6,375 nt of DNA, taken from Kiritimatiellia bacterium. GTDB lineage: Bacteria > Verrucomicrobiota > Kiritimatiellia > RFP12 > UBA1067. The position numbers were made by a program, and so were the translations under genes. The notes below the pieces were generated by a model. It saw nothing but the letters and a program-made list of their open reading frames with translations, made no database searches and was not told where the DNA came from. The DNA is taken from NCBI GenBank assembly GCA_024405255.1, contig JAKSOY010000244.1:1-6375 (forward strand). Reading direction: 5' to 3'. Shown piece by piece: positions 5,591-6,375 of this stretch (its first letter is position 1; each line of letters begins with the position of its first letter).

Positions 5591-5809
5591 ATGGCGATTA
5601 TTGGACAAGGCCTCGTGCTGATGGTAGCCGGCATGGGTATCGTGTACCTCTTCTTGACGGTACTGATTTTTGTGGCGAAGTATTCGAGCGCGTTTGTCGC
5701 GAAGTTCGACCACATCATCCCGCAGGAGGCCCCCAAGAAGGCTCCGAAGAAGGTCGCGACGGACGACGATGCGAACATCGCGCTCGCCATTGCGGTGGCG
5801 CTTGGTTAA
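5591..5809 (+). CDS. oadG: OadG-type small membrane subunit of a Na+-pumping decarboxylase
   Basis: This 72-residue protein has one N-terminal membrane segment (about 6-29, GLVLMVAGMGIVYLFLTVLI), a short Lys/Pro-rich linker (QEAPKKAPKK, 45-54) and an acidic-to-hydrophobic C-terminus (DDDANIALAIAVALG). That is the layout of the OAD_gamma family, whose small subunit anchors the carboxyltransferase subunit to the membrane-bound Na+ pump and helps assembly. The ATG at 5591 is preceded by AAGGAG at eight bases; an upstream in-frame ATG at 5522 would begin inside the promoter and is rejected. The carboxyltransferase gene follows after 37 bases, which supports the assignment. Small gamma/delta subunits of related decarboxylases (methylmalonyl-CoA, glutaconyl-CoA) look alike; the HMGL-type alpha gene next door favours an oxaloacetate or other 2-oxoacid substrate. 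Confidence 0.8.
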   Translation: MAIIGQGLVLMVAGMGIVYLFLTVLIFVAKYSSAFVAKFDHIIPQEAPKKAPKKVATDDDANIALAIAVALG

Positions 5810-5846
5810 GTTCTGAAACGAGTCATTTAACAAAGGAAAACTCATC

Positions 5847-6375
5847 ATGGCAAAGAAAAACGTCAAGTTCATGCTCACGGCGTTCCGTGACGGCTTCCAG
5901 TCCGTCGTCGGCGCGCGCGTTCTCTCCAAAGACTTCCTTCCCTGCGTGGAGGAGTGCTACGACGCCGGCGTGCGGTGGTTCGAGGCGGGCGGCGGCGCGC
6001 GCTTCCAGAGCTGCTACTTCTACTGCCAGGAAGATGCCTTCGACGTGATGGACAAGTTCCGCAAGGCCGCGCCGGAAGCCGACCTTCAGACGCTCTCCCG
6101 CGGCGTGAACGTCGTCGGTCTCGAGTCGCAGTCGAGCGACATGATCAAGCTCCATGCCCAGATGTTCAAGAAGCACGGCATGACCTCGATCCGCAACTTC
6201 GACGCCCTCAACGACGTCAACAACCTCAAGTGGTCCGGCCAGTGCATCCATGACGCGGGCCTCAACCACGAGGTCGTCGTGACGATGATGGGCCTTCCGC
6301 CCGGAATCGACAACAAGGGGACGCACACGCCGGAGTTCTACCGCGACACCCTCAAGAAGATCATGGACGCGGGGA
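5847..6375 (+). CDS. oadA: OadA-like carboxyltransferase (oxaloacetate decarboxylase alpha / pyruvate carboxylase subunit B family), 3' truncated by window
   Basis: The first 176 codons are visible and the frame is open at the right edge. The TIM-barrel carboxyltransferase (HMGL-like) domain is recognisable from FRDGFQS (13-19), the position of the family's LRDAHQS metal-site motif, GGGARFQS (48-55), LSRGVN (83-88, usually LLRGQN) and RNFDALNDVNNL (116-127, usually RxFDALND). The conserved R14, D15 and Q18 are present. The downstream metal ligands, carbamylated lysine and biotinyl domain lie beyond the window, so it cannot be told whether biotin is attached here or on a separate protein. The ATG at 5847 has AAAGGAAA 8-9 bases upstream. 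It is co-transcribed with oadG and probably decarboxylates oxaloacetate, or (de)carboxylates a related 2-oxoacid, coupled to Na+. The motif changes place it in a divergent branch of the family. Confidence 0.85.
   Translation, partial: MAKKNVKFMLTAFRDGFQSVVGARVLSKDFLPCVEECYDAGVRWFEAGGGARFQSCYFYCQEDAFDVMDKFRKAAPEADLQTLSRGVNVVGLESQSSDMIKLHAQMFKKHGMTSIRNFDALNDVNNLKWSGQCIHDAGLNHEVVVTMMGLPPGIDNKGTHTPEFYRDTLKKIMDAG

Noticed and set aside
5287..6048. A 253-codon + strand open frame overlapping the SWIM end, oadG and oadA
   Set aside because: It crosses the terminator and promoter between operons and is out of frame with three supported genes. Its translation is low-complexity Arg/Ser-rich.

Overview
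The window looks like a GC-rich bacterial chromosome segment with ordinary Shine-Dalgarno starts, sigma70-like promoters and one sigma54 promoter. The Na+-pump decarboxylase genes at the right end suggest an anaerobic or fermentative lifestyle. A Verrucomicrobiota/Lentisphaerota/Kiritimatiellota-type organism is a reasonable guess, but only a guess: no marker gene is present.

Layout: (1) 1-158 is the 3' end of an unrecognised gene, followed by two hairpins. (2) 159-524 is a regulatory intergenic region. It holds a GC-rich terminator hairpin, small palindromes, a sigma70-like promoter, a strikingly G-rich stretch and, at 464-480, a full match to the sigma54 -24/-12 consensus just before rtcB. 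(3) 525-5461 is a four-gene, same-strand cluster: rtcB (RNA ligase), two different pol-beta-fold nucleotidyltransferases of the RlaP/YcgL family that overlap by one base, and a 571-residue SWIM zinc-finger protein. (4) 5462-5590 is a terminator-like hairpin running straight into a sigma70-like promoter. (5) 5591-6375 is a small OadG-type membrane subunit followed by the N-terminal part of an OadA-type carboxyltransferase, which leaves the window.

How the genes may work together: RtcB joins RNA ends carrying 3'-phosphate or 2',3'-cyclic phosphate to 5'-OH ends. RlaP proteins are predicted RNA-repair nucleotidyltransferases known from comparative genomics to sit beside RNA ligases. The cluster therefore reads as an RNA-repair operon with an uncharacterised SWIM-domain partner. 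Its sigma54 promoter parallels the E. coli rtcBA operon, which is driven by sigma54 and the activator RtcR; no RtcR gene is visible here.

The most unusual structure is a 52-bp tandem repeat (two full copies and a 31-bp third) made from the 3' end of the second nucleotidyltransferase gene and lying between it and the SWIM gene. Each copy carries a perfect 12-bp palindrome, and successive palindromes are 52 bp (about five helical turns) apart. Collapsing the array to a single copy would fuse the nucleotidyltransferase and SWIM genes into one open frame, so the array separates what would otherwise be one polypeptide.
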